From: Polytrichum commune
Taxonomy: Eukaryota > Streptophyta > Polytrichopsida > Polytrichales > Polytrichaceae
Length of the DNA: 60,000 nt
Direction of reading: 5' to 3'
Assembly (NCBI GenBank): GCA_950295325.1
Contig: OX485808.1
Location: 20,110,527-20,170,526, forward strand
The notes beneath the pieces were generated by a model that saw only the letters and a program-made list of their open reading frames with translations, ran no database searches and had not been told where the DNA came from. Of this stretch, positions 35,873 through 47,642 are shown piece by piece. Position 1 is the first letter of the stretch, and each line of letters begins with the position of its first letter. The position numbers and the translations under genes are program-made.

Positions 35873-36180
35873 AATAATACCGATGTAAGGTTTTTTTAAA
35901 AAAAAAATTTGCAACATAGATAGATAGCATCCTCCAATCTCATAGTTTATTTAGGTTTTGGGTTGAATTTTTGCAATATCTAAAAGTCTCACTAACTTAT
36001 GTTTCAACAGATGAATAATCGTTATGGGTCACATTACGTTTTTTAATTGGGTTAATTTTCTTGGGGTCCAAATGAATCTAAATCCTGAAGTTTAGTGGGG
36101 CAATTGGTGATATCTTGTGAATGCCATAAAAGCAATAAAAATTTGTATTCAGTCAAATTATTACCATAGTGATTTAGCAG

Positions 36181-36509
36181 GTCACCAATTCTAATTGTCT
36201 TCTTCAATACTAATTGTAAACTGCAGTGTAGTGTCACTGACACTAAATGTTAATCCAACATTATTTGTCATTCCTTGTAAATTCTTTGGGGGGATTATAG
36301 AATTAGGGTATTATATTTCTGTCACTTACCAAGTGATTTTCCATCCAATTTCAATCATCCATGACAATATTTCATCACAAGTTGCTGGCAAGAGAAGGTA
36401 GGGTTTTGGCCAATGGATGAACTCATCCATCATCCATGACAATATTTGTTCACTCATTCATAAGAAGTGTCATCTGAAAAGTTACCATAGTGACATTAAA
36501 TACCATATG
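36181..36509. mobile_element. TIR element, copy 2
   Basis: Same orientation and order as 17426-17770: GTCACCAATTCTAATTG, CACTAAATGTTAATCCAACA, TTACCAAGTGATTTTCCATC, CCATCATCCATGACAATAT, and the right terminus TGACATTAAATACCATATG. The left TIR is degraded (GTGATTTAGCAGGTCACC), so this copy has lost one intact end. Non-coding. Confidence 0.75.
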
Positions 36510-36764
36510 ACGCTGAATGACATATTTAGTGTACTATTCATGATACAACAAAGATTGGAAATGCCATATTGTCATGGGTTTTGACCAATTGATTTGGTCA
36601 TGATCTATTTCGTGTTCAATTTTAGGGAATCTAGTAGAAACATGGATAAGTAAAAACATCTTTATGAAAAGAATAGACCACCGCTTGTAAAAACTTCAAG
36701 ATATCGACTTTGAGCAAGAAACATGCACATAAGAGCATTTCCACAAGTTAGTGTATATATCATA

Positions 36765-36870
36765 CAGTCCAACCCACCTGCCGCAAGGTAGGCAATAAAC
36801 CCCACCCCACATCAAGGGGACTCTTGAGCAGGGGAGGGTCAACAGGCTCAAATTCACATTGGATTACTTG
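36765..36870 (+). mobile_element. SINE, 3' fragment
   Basis: CCAACCCACCTGCCGCAAGG, GGCAATAAACCCCACCCCAC and CTCTTGAGCAGGGGAGGGTC match the 3' half of the SINE family. It lies about 900 bp from another 3' fragment (35775) in the same orientation. The 5' half is absent. Confidence 0.7.
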
Positions 36871-37339
36871 AAGTTCTTTTCTCTTTCTTTTTTTTTTTTT
36901 TTTCTTCCATATCACCATAACATTGATACCATGGTTGCTTGTTGATACATGGATGGATATAATTTGATTGCCTTGCTCTATGGCAACACGAAACCTTGAA
37001 TGTGTGGACCCTCTGGGGTTGACCCTTAAAGGTATGAGATATCAAATTTAGCCTTCAAGATGTTATACGGAGGGTGTTAAGAATACATCTTGGTATTATC
37101 AACTAAAATTGTTACAAGTGAGTATCCAAAATTAGATCATTTATCATATGTATAATTTAAATATGAACATACATGTATGTAGAATGAATCATAAGAAAAA
37201 TTGAACTCTTGTAAATGACCTAGAATCAAATACATACCATGTTTATCTAATCACCATTATAACCTATGACTTTCTTTTTGTTTTTCTTCACTATAGAATG
37301 TTTGAGACTAGATTCAATACCTTAAACCAAATAAAGTAT

Positions 37340-38425
37340 CAATTCAATACTTGTTGAGGGTTCGTACAAATCGCGACGTATCTTGTATAAACAAACTCTC
37401 ATTCCTTCAATCATTTATTGCCCGAGAAACCTCCATAGGGCCTCTCTTAAATACAGAAGCAATTGTGGAGCCACTTCATGTATTCATTAGGGACCCCACT
37501 TGGCATGGAGATTCTTCAATGTGGCAAGAATAGATATGTGCAAGTCTTGGTCGCATTTGTTATTATATGAAGGAAACAAATAGTCCAAAGGTTTTTTGAA
37601 GCTTGTAGAAGGTCACTAAGACTTAACGAAGGAAATGAATTTTCATGCCTGAGGTGTTGTCCATTGCTAGGATCAACCCTAATTATACTAAATGGGTCAT
37701 CAACTTGACTAACACTACTTTCTCTAACATTTCACACATATTTACAATACTTACCTTTTCTATGATTTTAACTGCAATATTGTGGCAAAATGAATGATTA
37801 CATCAAATAAGCAGGAAGACATACTCACACGGCTCCACATATCTCCACATGTCAAAAGGTAAAATCAACATTATCTTAGTAACTGTGAACTGCAAGTTAA
37901 TGATATAAGTCACTCTATTCAAAAGGACACACTATTGATCCTATTTGGTGTAGTAGTGTGGTCAACAACCCGAACCAAAAATGTTACAAAATTGCATTCA
38001 AGCTAATTGTGAGAGACACATATGATCCGGTCGATGAACTTTGACCACCTCTAGAAGAGGCACATGAACTCCAAATTTGGAGGTTGAAATTCTCACATAT
38101 GTGTATTCCAAAGATGCATAGTATTTTCTGTTTCTATGATGGGTCCTTGTCCAACCTGTTATCCAAATTTCAAAAAACAAAAACCCTAAATCACTAGTTG
38201 CCCTATCTTCGAAACTCACCTTTATCATTGTTTGATCTTCTCAAATCTCATTAAAATGAAGATGTTTGTCTTCCTAGATCTTCATAATGACGTTGATTTC
38301 CACATGCAAGTGGTTGAACATAGAATATGTTGGTGATAGTGGATTGAATTGCCCTTAACATCAAGGATGGTATGAAAGTTCCAAGTTCATTGGAATGCAC
38401 CCCCCCCCCCCCACGGGCAGCAATA
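37340..38425 (+). repeat. Dispersed repeat of 0.8-1 kb, copy 2
   Basis: Direct-repeat partner of 20500-21325, about 17 kb away. Shared ordered blocks include GAAGCTTGTAGAAGGTCA, GGTCGATGAACTTTGACC, TTTGATCTTCTCAAATCTC, AATATGTTGGTGATAG and AACATCAAGGATGG. Both copies stop beside a low-complexity or GC tract and a short GGGTTAA. The 38401-38412 poly-C tract interrupts the 3' end. No open frame is conserved between the copies, so it is probably a non-autonomous element. Confidence 0.65.
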
Positions 38426-38719
38426 CGGAGTTAAGGGTTAACTCCATGCTTGTTGCCCAATGATCAAGTGCAACTCACTCAGGTCTCATGGCCAAAGTCT
38501 TGGAGCGTAGAAGAGAGCCTCTCTCTAAAGGGACACCATACATGTTTGAAAACGCCATATTTAAAACAAACTTCGGTGAGCCAAGATAAGTGAATTGTGA
38601 TCTTGACATGTGTCTAAACACAAGTACCTTGATTTCAAGGTTGCTCCCTCCTTTTTTGATATAAAACATTCGCCTTTAAATCCACTCGGAAACAAAGGTT
38701 TTAAACCTTACGAAATCTG

Positions 38720-39595
38720 TCTTGGATGGGAGTGAAAATGGACGTTTATGCCCAACATGAGGCAAGAGAGCAAAGCCTCTCTTTGTGGCCTCGTCTAGAA
38801 GTGTGGCTTCAACTAGTTTTCAGGCTCTTTATTTCAGGCACGCGTTGTTCGAATTGTGGTTTTGTCTCAATCACAGGAACGATTCCCTTAATCTGCAATA
38901 CCCCAAGAACACTGCAAGCCATTTGGAGATAGGAGCTAATCACACGAAAAGCCTTGAAAGCAAGCTCGCAATTTGTGAGTCTCTCCACACCTACTACATG
39001 AAAAAACACACCAGTATTTGGTTGACAAGCAGGAAACCAACCCTGCAATCTTCAAATTTGATACAACTCCCCTGCTGTCCATTTTCATCTGAAAGATGAA
39101 CGAAATTATAACACCAAAATTGCACACAACAAACCGACCTTAACAATCTCCCCCACCATCGAGCTGTCTAATGTCTTCAAAAAGAGTTGTTTAGGCAAAC
39201 CGAATTTACCTATCCCCAGCAGAAAGACGAACGTATATAGTGCGTGGTTGAAGCAAGTACTGGAAAGTTTCTGAAATCTGCCTCTTGAAACCCTCACTCA
39301 GATCGTGTTAAGATCGTGTTACTATAATCAGCTACTGCAGATGACGAGAAGTGGACGTTGAAACCGTGTTATAGTGGAGCTACAGCTTTGATGAATTATG
39401 CAGCCACAAAAGCTTGCAAAAGGCCAATGCACCAGCTGTTTGGAAGATCTACTATCCCTGAAGACAATTGTGGGTTTTGCTGTGAAGCTCATCAAGATTC
39501 TCATCCTTGTGCGTGTTTTCTATTCTTCCTTGCATTCAAGCAAACCGTGATCAGATATATTGCACGTTCTCTGATTTGTTCCCTCGATGAGATTG
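38720..39595. other. Possible gene fragment, unrecognised
   Basis: A stretch of moderate GC with frames open on both strands: 38785-39099 (104 codons, +), 38809-39048 (79 codons, -) and 39358-39612 (84 codons, +). The last reads MKPCYSGATALMNYAAT, then FGRSTIPEDNCGFCCEAH, then a hydrophobic segment, and runs into the left end of a long-TIR MITE. At that junction the sequence GAG/GTAAGT looks like a splice donor, but it belongs to the MITE terminus. No domain is recognised. Confidence 0.3.
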
Positions 39596-39805
39596 AGGTA
39601 AGTGGGTCCTAAATGGACACATTTCTCTCAGCGCCCACTTCTCGTAAGATACTAGACATGCAAATAGTGCAAGTTGATTAGCGTATCCAAGTCCATGCCC
39701 GTATCCGCTTAATTTCCTCATGATTATTGGAGCTTGTTTGAATACCCTATTCATTGTCAAAATGTAAATTCTCTGAGTTGTCAAATGATCATACAAGTCC
39801 CATCG
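39595..39805. mobile_element. Long-TIR MITE family, left-half copy
   Basis: It starts GAGGTAAGTGGGTCCTAAAT and continues through CGCCCACTTCTCGTAAGATA and CTATTCATTGTCAAAATGTA, matching the left arms at 30337 and 40264. The right arm is not found after about 39805, so the copy is truncated. Confidence 0.65.
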
Positions 39806-40263
39806 ATGGCGTCATTGAGGTGTTGTGAATGGACTTCAGTTGGGCACGGGCTTTTGCCTTGGAGCATGCTGGAAATCATGGTGTTACCTTTCTTGAGTGC
39901 AGGTTCAGTGATTCGTGCCACGTCGGATGCTCAAGATATGCGTAACATGGGAGGGCTTGCTTCCTTGTTACCTTTTACTTAAATGCAATGATGCTTATAG
40001 GAAGCTTATCTTTAATAAGCTTTAATAGGTTTTTGTACTGGATTTTACTCTAAAGATGTTATTCTAGAGCTTGCTTATACTAAATATACGATAAGTGGTA
40101 ACTTTGCTTTCTGGTTGGGAAGTGTCTTTGCCTCCTTTACTCCTTAACATTCTTTCTGTTTACTTTTTCTACCTTCTTTAGCATCAAAAAATTCATTCAA
40201 ACGAGAATTATTAATCATAAAATTCCTCTCATGTATTTCAAAGATTTTCTATAGCTTTTTTTG

Positions 40264-40592
40264 GGTAGGTGGGTCTTAAATGATTACTTTTATGACTAGC
40301 CCACTTCTTTTAGGATATAAAACACATAATTAGTACACGATGGTTAGCAAATACAAATCGAGGTTGAAGTCACTTTCCTCATAAATTTTGTGCCACATAT
40401 GAATTTCCTTGTTCAATAACAAGGTGAGAATCCTTGTGTTTATTAAATGGTCATATAGATCTCCTCCCCCCCTCCCCCCCAAAGATGTATTCACTACTGA
40501 GCTTAGAATTGGCGTTAGATCTAACCACATATCATTCAAATATATGTGTTTGATTAAGATAAGTAACCAAATTAGGCATATCTACCTTGAGG
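40264..40592. mobile_element. Long-TIR MITE family member
   Basis: The left end GGTAGGTGGGTCTTAAATGA and right end AATTAGGCATATCTACCTT are inverted. The interior contains GATGGTTAGCAAATACAAAT, a poly-C/T tract near 40465, and the right-arm word CATTCAAATATATGTGTTTG. A second right-arm fragment follows directly at about 40775-40872, suggesting tandem or nested insertion. Confidence 0.7.
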
Positions 40593-40774
40593 TGGACAAG
40601 TTTAAATGTTTATATTCTGAATGTTTTGGGAGTTCATATGAATCTTATATTCATTGTCAATGTGACAATTTCCTTTTATTATGACTTGGATCATGTAAGG
40701 CCTTTTGTTTATGTTTTATATGCACGCATATTAGTTAACAAATCTTTTTATGCATAAAGTCCCTTCTAAACACA

Positions 40775-40872
40775 TGCCTTTTGGTGTTCTTTCTAAGATC
40801 CACACCCAACGACATGTCACTCAAATATGGGTGTCTGGTTAAATTAAGTGACAAAATTATGCACACTTACCT
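40775..40872. mobile_element. Long-TIR MITE family, right-arm fragment
   Basis: ACATGCCTTTTGGTGTTC, AAGATCCACACCCAACGACA, CACTCAAATATGGGTGTCTG and ACACTTACCTT follow the family right-arm order. It lacks a left arm of its own. Confidence 0.6.
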
Positions 40873-40978
40873 TGTATATTTATGAATTTAGATGAGGACA
40901 TTCGTTTCGCTTGACAATAGACACAAAATAGATTACGTATTATAGGTGACACTAAATATGATATAGGTTTTTTCCAAT

Positions 40979-41198
40979 GTACGTGGACCTTAAGTGGTCA
41001 CATTTCTTAATCAAACACCTATATTTGAGTTGTATATGGCAAGGCTTGAAATTAGTTTGAGGTATGGATGTTTAAAAGACATGAAATACAAAATATTATT
41101 GTAATATGTATAAAATTTTTGTAGAGCATAAGTTGACGGTGACAAAGAAAATTCCTCCATAAATTTATACTAACATCAAATGTTCTTCAAACTTTTTG

Positions 41199-41237
<39 letters not shown>

Positions 41238-41740
41238 TGGAGATGCGAATGGGCCACCAAGTAACTTCCAAATGGTGGCCACACACTCAAGAACCCACGA
41301 ATTCCTTTCATCTATGGATGTGAGGGGACATGGTGAGTGCACCCATTCATAAACAAATGTGACATAAAGTATGTGGGTGTTATTTGGTTCGTTTTTCATT
41401 TTCTCCATATTCTACCGATTAAACTTACACAACAAAAACTCGTGTTGCATTAGCAAATCTATAACAAAACATATGCAGAATCTGGATTAAAATTTTGACC
41501 TAGCCTAATAAGTTATGGTTATCCGTAGTGCATGTCTGTTGATTTCTTACCTGGATATATAGGTCCTCTCCATTGTGTTCACTCATGAGTGTAGAGTAGT
41601 TACTGATATTTGAAGACGTAGTCCAATCTCTTTTGAACAAATGTCTTTATGAGGTTTGCTCTTTGATCCTCATTGAACCACATACCAATCAAATATAGGG
41701 GTCCAACTAAGAAATGAACCACTTAAGACCCATCTACCTC
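40979..41740. mobile_element. Long-TIR MITE family, longest copy (762 bp)
   Basis: The left arm (ACGTGGACCTTAAGTGGTCA, CACCTATATTTGAGTTGTAT) is the inverse of the right arm (ATACCAATCAAATATAGGGG, CCACTTAAGACCCATCTACC). The pairing covers about 90 bp per side. The interior holds a (CT)n run (41202-41232) and no protein-like frame. This copy best defines the family's arms. The superfamily is unassigned and the target duplication is not evident. Confidence 0.78.
41202..41232. repeat. (CT)n microsatellite
   Basis: About 15 CT repeats inside the 762-bp long-TIR element. It produces an Arg-Glu low-complexity frame on the - strand (41187-41408) that is not a gene. Confidence 0.95.
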
Positions 41741-42619
41741 GAAGTGGATGGCTTGTCCTAGACCTTCATGCTAAAATGAACACATGTACTAGAATTTAAG
41801 ATGAAATGTTGTTTGTGATAGGTCGCAATACACAATAGGAGCACTTGCCTTATAAATTGTTAGCTATCATTATTGGAGAAACATCATGACCATCTCAAAA
41901 TGCAGGTGACAATTGTTTAATGTTGCGTCAACGTCATCACATGCCCTCCAGGTTGTCACAATGCTAATTCAACATATAACTAGTGGTTCATGCTACACTG
42001 ATTCATCTCATAGTTCATACTTTTAGATCTTCCAACCCTAAAACATAATGACCTAACATCAAAATTGCAACTTAATGTGCAGGCATCATCACAACATTAG
42101 TTTGATGTAATCAAATCGATTTTTACACCTTTGGTCAAAACGACTCCACTTCTCCCGTGCCTAATCTGAAGGTCACGATTCATGTTTCACATGTGGACAT
42201 GGCAACATCAACCGCACATGCAACCCTATTGTGGGCACTTCCAACTCCACAAACAATTTCAACGGTTGCCCGGTCTGAGAACGGTCGCAATCGCAAATCA
42301 CGAAGATTGTCATTTCAAACTTCCGAATCGAAATTGAAATGCGAGCCTTAAGAAATAATCAAAGTAAGGCTTGTCATTTCGTCCAAAAAGGATCTCAATT
42401 GGGTTATTAAAATATTGACGCTCGAATAATGCCTATATTTTTGAGTATATAGTCCAATCTTATCAACATAGTTGTCATGCCCAAATTCCCTATCCACGGC
42501 CAGAGCACAGTATCTCCTCAGATATGCAGAGTTCCAATGACAATCGAAAGTGGGCACAATCTCATCTCATTCTAGCTTAGTCACATCCAGTGACCACGAG
42601 ATGTGTCAAGTCTACATGA

Positions 42620-42841
42620 TTTGTCAGGCGGCAAATTCTACGACAGTCGGACCTCACTTCACGAGATCTCGAGATTCTGAGTGCCTGGGGAAAAGCAGCA
42701 TCATCTGCAACCTTACATAAAGATTTCAAGTCACTGAGGCTCGAGGATATAATTGAAGGGTATTTTGGTGGCATCGTTGTCGGAACCTCCTCGCCCAATT
42801 GTGAGATGCTTGATGTCGAGAGATGGCAGAACGACCGCTAA
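42620..42841 (+). pseudogene. Possible orphan exon or gene fragment
   Basis: A stop-to-stop open frame of 73 codons with no upstream Met. It reads RRQILRQSDLTSRDLEILSA, then WGKAASSATLHKDFKSLRLE, then DIIEGYFGGIVVGTSSPNCE, ending in a TAA. The composition (charged helices, then a Gly/Ser-rich part) is more protein-like than neighbouring frames. The preceding TGATTTGTCAG would serve as a splice acceptor. No upstream exon, no domain and no known family are recognised. It may be a captured or abandoned exon. Confidence 0.35.
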
Positions 42842-43887
42842 CATCTTGTGAAGGCTTTTAGCCCTTCACATCCTCGGACCAATTAAGTTAGCCAAGGATC
42901 AACATCCAGCTTTCGTCCATCTCCGAGAATGTGATGGATTTGTGGAAACACTGACAATGTGGCAGGAGTGAGTGTGCCAAGTCTTGAGCAATAAGGTTTT
43001 GGGAAAGTCTGGGCTGCTGCAGTGGTCAAGTACTCTGAAGTCTTGTACAACCTACATAAATCAATTTCTACTACTGTATCCCGATCACGTCTTCGAATCG
43101 TATACGTTAATGTCTATGAGCTTGAAGTTTTATTTTGTATATTAGAGGTTTTATGTCCAGGACAAAGTAGACATGCATTCATGCGTGACATTGATGATCA
43201 AAATATTAAGATGTTTTCACCCAAGAGCACCCATGCTATGTATTTGAACTCAACCCTTCGACGATGTTGAGTGAATACAACCGATTTGAAATGTACAGTT
43301 TGAAGAATGAGTTTGTTTTAGATGGAATCACTTTTGACGTGAGTAATGAAAAATCGGAAGCATGTAGCTCAAACGAACGTTTTCGTGCATGTGGAGACCT
43401 AATTTGGGATAATGATACTTAGGGTTTACAAGCTTTCATCCAAAGAACCAACTCTCCAAGAGCTTTGACAAGAGTCCTCAAGATCTTAGTAGTTTGAACA
43501 AGTGCAAATCTGATGTAAATGTCCACAATGAGATAGGAAGGGAGAGATGATAGTCGGTTGTATTAGGTGTACTTTTGGTTTCATAGACCAAACGAAACGT
43601 ACTTGACATACTTGTTTGAAGAAGCTCAAACAAAATACCATGTAGACAACACAAAGTATATCAATGTCATGAGACTTAAGATGGGACTACGAATCGTCTC
43701 AACTGATTAGGGATACGATAATAATAATAAATGGTTGTCATTTCCAAATTTGTTTAGGTTCAAAGACGAGATGCACAAGTTATGAGATGTTTAAAAGAGA
43801 ACAGTCCCTTTCTCTCCAACGATCACAAAGACAATCCCGATCGTGTTCACTATTGAACAGATAATGGTAAGTACATTTGAGCACATC

Positions 43888-44002
43888 GTCCAATCTCATC
43901 GTGGCATGTGTCTTTACAAATCTCAAACACAAGCCTTGCCATGTACCACTCAAGCATAGATCCCAGGTTAAGAAAAGTGACTGTATAAGACCCACTCACC
44001 TC
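43888..44002. mobile_element. Long-TIR MITE family, right-arm fragment
   Basis: GTCCAATCTCATCGTGGCAT, CATGTACCACTCAAGCATAG and TGTATAAGACCCACTCACCT match the family right arm. The left arm is absent. Confidence 0.6.
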
Positions 44003-44179
44003 AAGGAAAAAGCGATACGGTAGACGAGCCCGTTGACGTCCATCCATCACGGTCAAATTCTTGGCGTGTCACTAATCAATGCCTCACGAGAGGCTCAAGA
44101 GTCCGATGATCCGACAGGCGATTCCACAACGTTGAAGGGAATTGTGGAAGTGACATGATGTTTGCAGGTCCTAACTAAC

Positions 44180-44830
44180 ACTAACTTATTAACCTGTCAC
44201 CGGTGGGACATCCATCGCTTCACCTTTTGGAACGAATCGACGAACGAAGGCCTGACAAAAGGGAATTAACAACCAGTGGCCATCGATCGATCGGCTTGGG
44301 GATGAATACTACTAGTCCGATGATGTGAGTGACGAGCTAAATTCCTAAGTTACGACAGGACTGTAGCTAGCTCGCTCGCTCCCTTGCTTGCTTGCTTGTA
44401 GTTTGGCAAGGGATCCCATGATGTGTAACTAACATGGCAGGTCTTATCTCTGAAAGCGAGTGGAGTTTGGAAAGGGGATGGAGTTAGTTCTGACACCAAT
44501 CAGTAGCGGCCACCTGCAGGGGTCATTTTCACCGGCCGCATCCGTAAGGGAGTATAAAGAATGGGTAACCCCATTTATGACTTTACTTTACTTCACTTAA
44601 CCCCCTTTGGAGTTGCTGCTTGCATGGCCAATGAGATCCCCTCGTATCTTAGTATCATTGGACCCTCGAGATTGAAACAACGTGCCAGAAGGGATACCAA
44701 AGTTATTGCTCAGTCGGGCCCTGACAAACACACGTTTTATGTAACTCGCTCTCCACCAATCCCCCCTCGCCTTCCATGTCAGGCCACTCAGCTTTTCTTT
44801 CCTTCCATCTTTTTGTAAGAGGCTGTTTTA
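44180..44830. other. GC-richer, gene-free patch with a TATA-like box
   Basis: It contains a CTCGCTCGCTCC/TTGCTTGCTTGC run near 44370 and GGAGTATAAAGAATGGG near 44550, which resembles a plant TATA box. A short + frame follows (44561-44818, 85 codons) but has no known domain, and an opposite frame overlaps it. A cryptic or decayed promoter is possible. No transcript-like exon chain is visible. Confidence 0.3.
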
Positions 44831-45571
44831 CACACGTGACCAATGACCGCCCGCGAGGGAAATTTGATTTTTTTCTCATTGATTGTGGGTCCTGGTCGCC
44901 GTTCCGAAGACCTTGACCAGGAAAAAGAAAAAAAGAAAAATCCATGTCACATTTCAAAGCTCGCGTCAAAGTGTAAAGGGGGTTTCAAGCGGGACCTAGT
45001 GTTGTTGAATGAGAGTAAAGAGTAAGATATTGTTTGGAATACCGAAATGACTTGAAATGTAATGTTGACTTATGATTTGTCCGAATGGATTTTATGTTTT
45101 ACATGGTCACGTTTATTTTCCATTGGGAGAATTTGTTTGGGTTTTCTGGTAGCAAAATCCAAGTGAGCATCAAACGTTATTCATTTGTGGACATGTAGGA
45201 TTCGATGTCACTTCCATGTCACTTTCTCATCCATTTTGTGACATGCTCGGTCTTCGTCAATGGTCACTTCTTATTCAAGTCACCAAGTGTAAGCCGAAGT
45301 GGGACCGCCACTCGTTTCTCAACCAATGAGAGAGTTCAGAAAGAGGTGGTCATGGTCATTGCTCATTGCTCACTAGTGTAAACCAGACCTAAGTTCCACT
45401 CATATGGGATGTGGTTGATCTTCTAGCTAGAACGGCGCTCCAAGATCTCGTGTGTAGTGCAATTCGGAGGCTTTCTCGATTAGTACGGGGAGTTGATTCG
45501 CTAACTTAAAATCAACACTGCCTTTTCTTGAATGGTTCAACCCAAACATGTCAAAAGTAGTGTAAGAAAAA

Positions 45572-45945
45572 TTTAAACAACCACACTTCTCTCTACACCC
45601 ATTTCTCGTAGGATAAGACACGTAATTAGTACGTAAGGATCAACAAATCAAAACTTGCATGTACCCACTATCCTCACAATTTTGGGAGCTCGTAAGAATG
45701 CCCTATTCAATGTCAAAGTAAAGATTCTTTGAGTCACTACAAGATATATATATATATATATATATATGTTCTCCTAGTTATGTGGACTATTACGTTTAGA
45801 ATGGTTAGCAAATTTCAACCCCATATTCCAAATCCCTTTTCAATACATGTCTATTTGGAGTCCGTTCTTTGAATTACACTTCACCATACTAATCAAGCAT
45901 AGTTGTATGTCTAGGATCAAACACTAAATTAGGCACATCTTTGTA
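45572..45945. mobile_element. Long-TIR MITE family member, ends degraded
   Basis: CTCTCTACACCCATTTCTCG, CACGTAATTAGTACGTAAGG and CCTATTCAATGTCAAAGTA match left arms. AAACACTAAATTAGGCACAT near the right end matches the right arm. An (AT)n run (45747-45768) lies inside. Confidence 0.6.
45747..45768. repeat. (AT)n microsatellite
   Basis: About 22 bases of AT repeat inside the long-TIR MITE copy at 45572-45945. Confidence 0.9.
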
Positions 45946-46982
45946 ACATATGTGGCCCTATTGTGGGTAACCCAACTCAAAAAATAATTCAGACTATTAG
46001 ATCAAATTGGTGGTGGCCTTGTCTGGTCAAGAATTACAAATCACAAAGAGCTATCATCTCAAGTTTCAAGAGCAGTGTGTGCTTCTATTGCCTCAACAGG
46101 TTCATAATACGTGAATACACCGAGATGTACAATTTAATAGACATTGATTTTTAATCTGGAACGGAAAATCTTTGGAGAGCACAAGATGCAAATTGATTTT
46201 GCAGTTGTTGTGCTTTGTTGCAGTTCTCTTTTCTCTACCTTTGTGGCCACTTCACAATGCCACCTAATGCTTCAATTTTTGTGGGAACCAACACGCATTG
46301 TTTGGTTATTGCAAAGACATTATGAAAGGGGATCCAAAAATCATACGGTGTCAATGACGCGGAATTAGCTGGAGCACTTTTGTGGTGATCTAAAATGTCA
46401 TGAAACGGACATCGTTTCGTTCTTTCATCAGTTGTACATGCATTTGCTTGCGAAGAAAGATGATATTGGAAGGCATAGTTTCTTGTAGCTAACTCGTGGA
46501 AATCTTTGAAGTAATGCATGGAATAATATCAATAATTCGGGGGTGAATGTGCTTGGTATGCAAATCAAGAACATGACAATGTTACCGGGAAAACACGGGG
46601 GTGCTATCATATGAGCATTGAGCAGTAACAAGTGAGTAGTTTAAGGAGAGGAAACATTTGAAAATATACCTATCACCGTGGGATTGGTATCATGTTGCCT
46701 ATGATTTGTGTTCAAACACAAACATGCGGAACAATAAAACATGATTCAAAGGCCAAACACAAATTCAACATGCTACGACCATTCACAAAATTTAAGAGCA
46801 CTGACAAATAAAGGATTTAGGTGGATTATGAACTAAGGAAGATAGAGGTGTTTAGAGATACAAAGTGTTGGTCACACAATTCCAACTATACTCACAGAGG
46901 CCAATTTATTAATGGCAAATAAATTAAAAGTAAAAAATTGCCACGCCAAATCAACAAGTGGACACATATCATATTCTTCTCC

Positions 46983-47398
46983 CTATTCATCCTCACTATC
47001 CACAAGAGTAACAACGACCTCCTTTGCCTTAATATCTACGAATGGCAAAATACGAAGATTGTAACGCGTAGACCTAGCTCTGCTTGGAGGTGAAATTGTG
47101 GCCATCATAAGTTTTGCAAGTGTCTTCGCATAAATTGGAATACCCATTGGACCGTTGGGGGGGGGGATTATTGTGTTTGTGTGGGGTTTCTCTTCTCACA
47201 CTCTGAGATCTTGAATAGTATATTTTTCATTATTGCCTACTTCAATTGCTTGGTAGAAGAGAATAACAACCGATTCTTCTTCCAACACCTCATTTGTGGT
47301 GTGCCATGATCTAGTTCTTGCATTTGCAACACACTCTATACTAGGGTGGTGGGAGCATCTGTAGTCGTTCCCGTGAAAGGACTTGCTCTATTGTCCAT
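46983..47398 (-). pseudogene. Decayed divergent frame next to the transposase relic
   Basis: Read on the - strand, an ATG at 47398 begins MDNRASPFTGTTTDAPTTLV. A frame change then gives IECVANARTRSWHTTNEVLE and ILFYQAIEVGNNEKYTIQDL. After a stop and a slip at the poly-C tract (about 47157-47166) the frame continues ARSTRYNLRILPFVDIKAK and ends VDSEDE then stop at 46983. About 138 codons with two frameshifts and one in-frame stop. No known domain. It points away from the transposase relic that begins about 245 bp away at 47643, so the two may have been the divergent genes of one autonomous element. That link is inference. Confidence 0.45.
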
Positions 47399-47642
47399 GT
47401 TGCTAACATAACTTCACAAGACATATTGATGTGCGTTTAAGGCTGAAGGATTAGAGTTGGACATCGCATTATTAATTGTTGTCCTCTTATATTATTGTGT
47501 TCACATGATTTGTTCTATTTATGTATTTTATTTCTTGCCCAACCCCATTTTTCCAATACAAATAGTGGAGACAATGCACTTTTCATTTCAATTGAGTACT
47601 TCCAAATACGTCCTAATGGCTACTGTTAGATCACACAATTTT

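Noticed and set aside
44550-44818. Promoter and first exon at the TATA-like GGAGTATAAAGAA
   Set aside because: The 85-codon frame has no recognised domain, an opposite frame overlaps it and no further exons follow.
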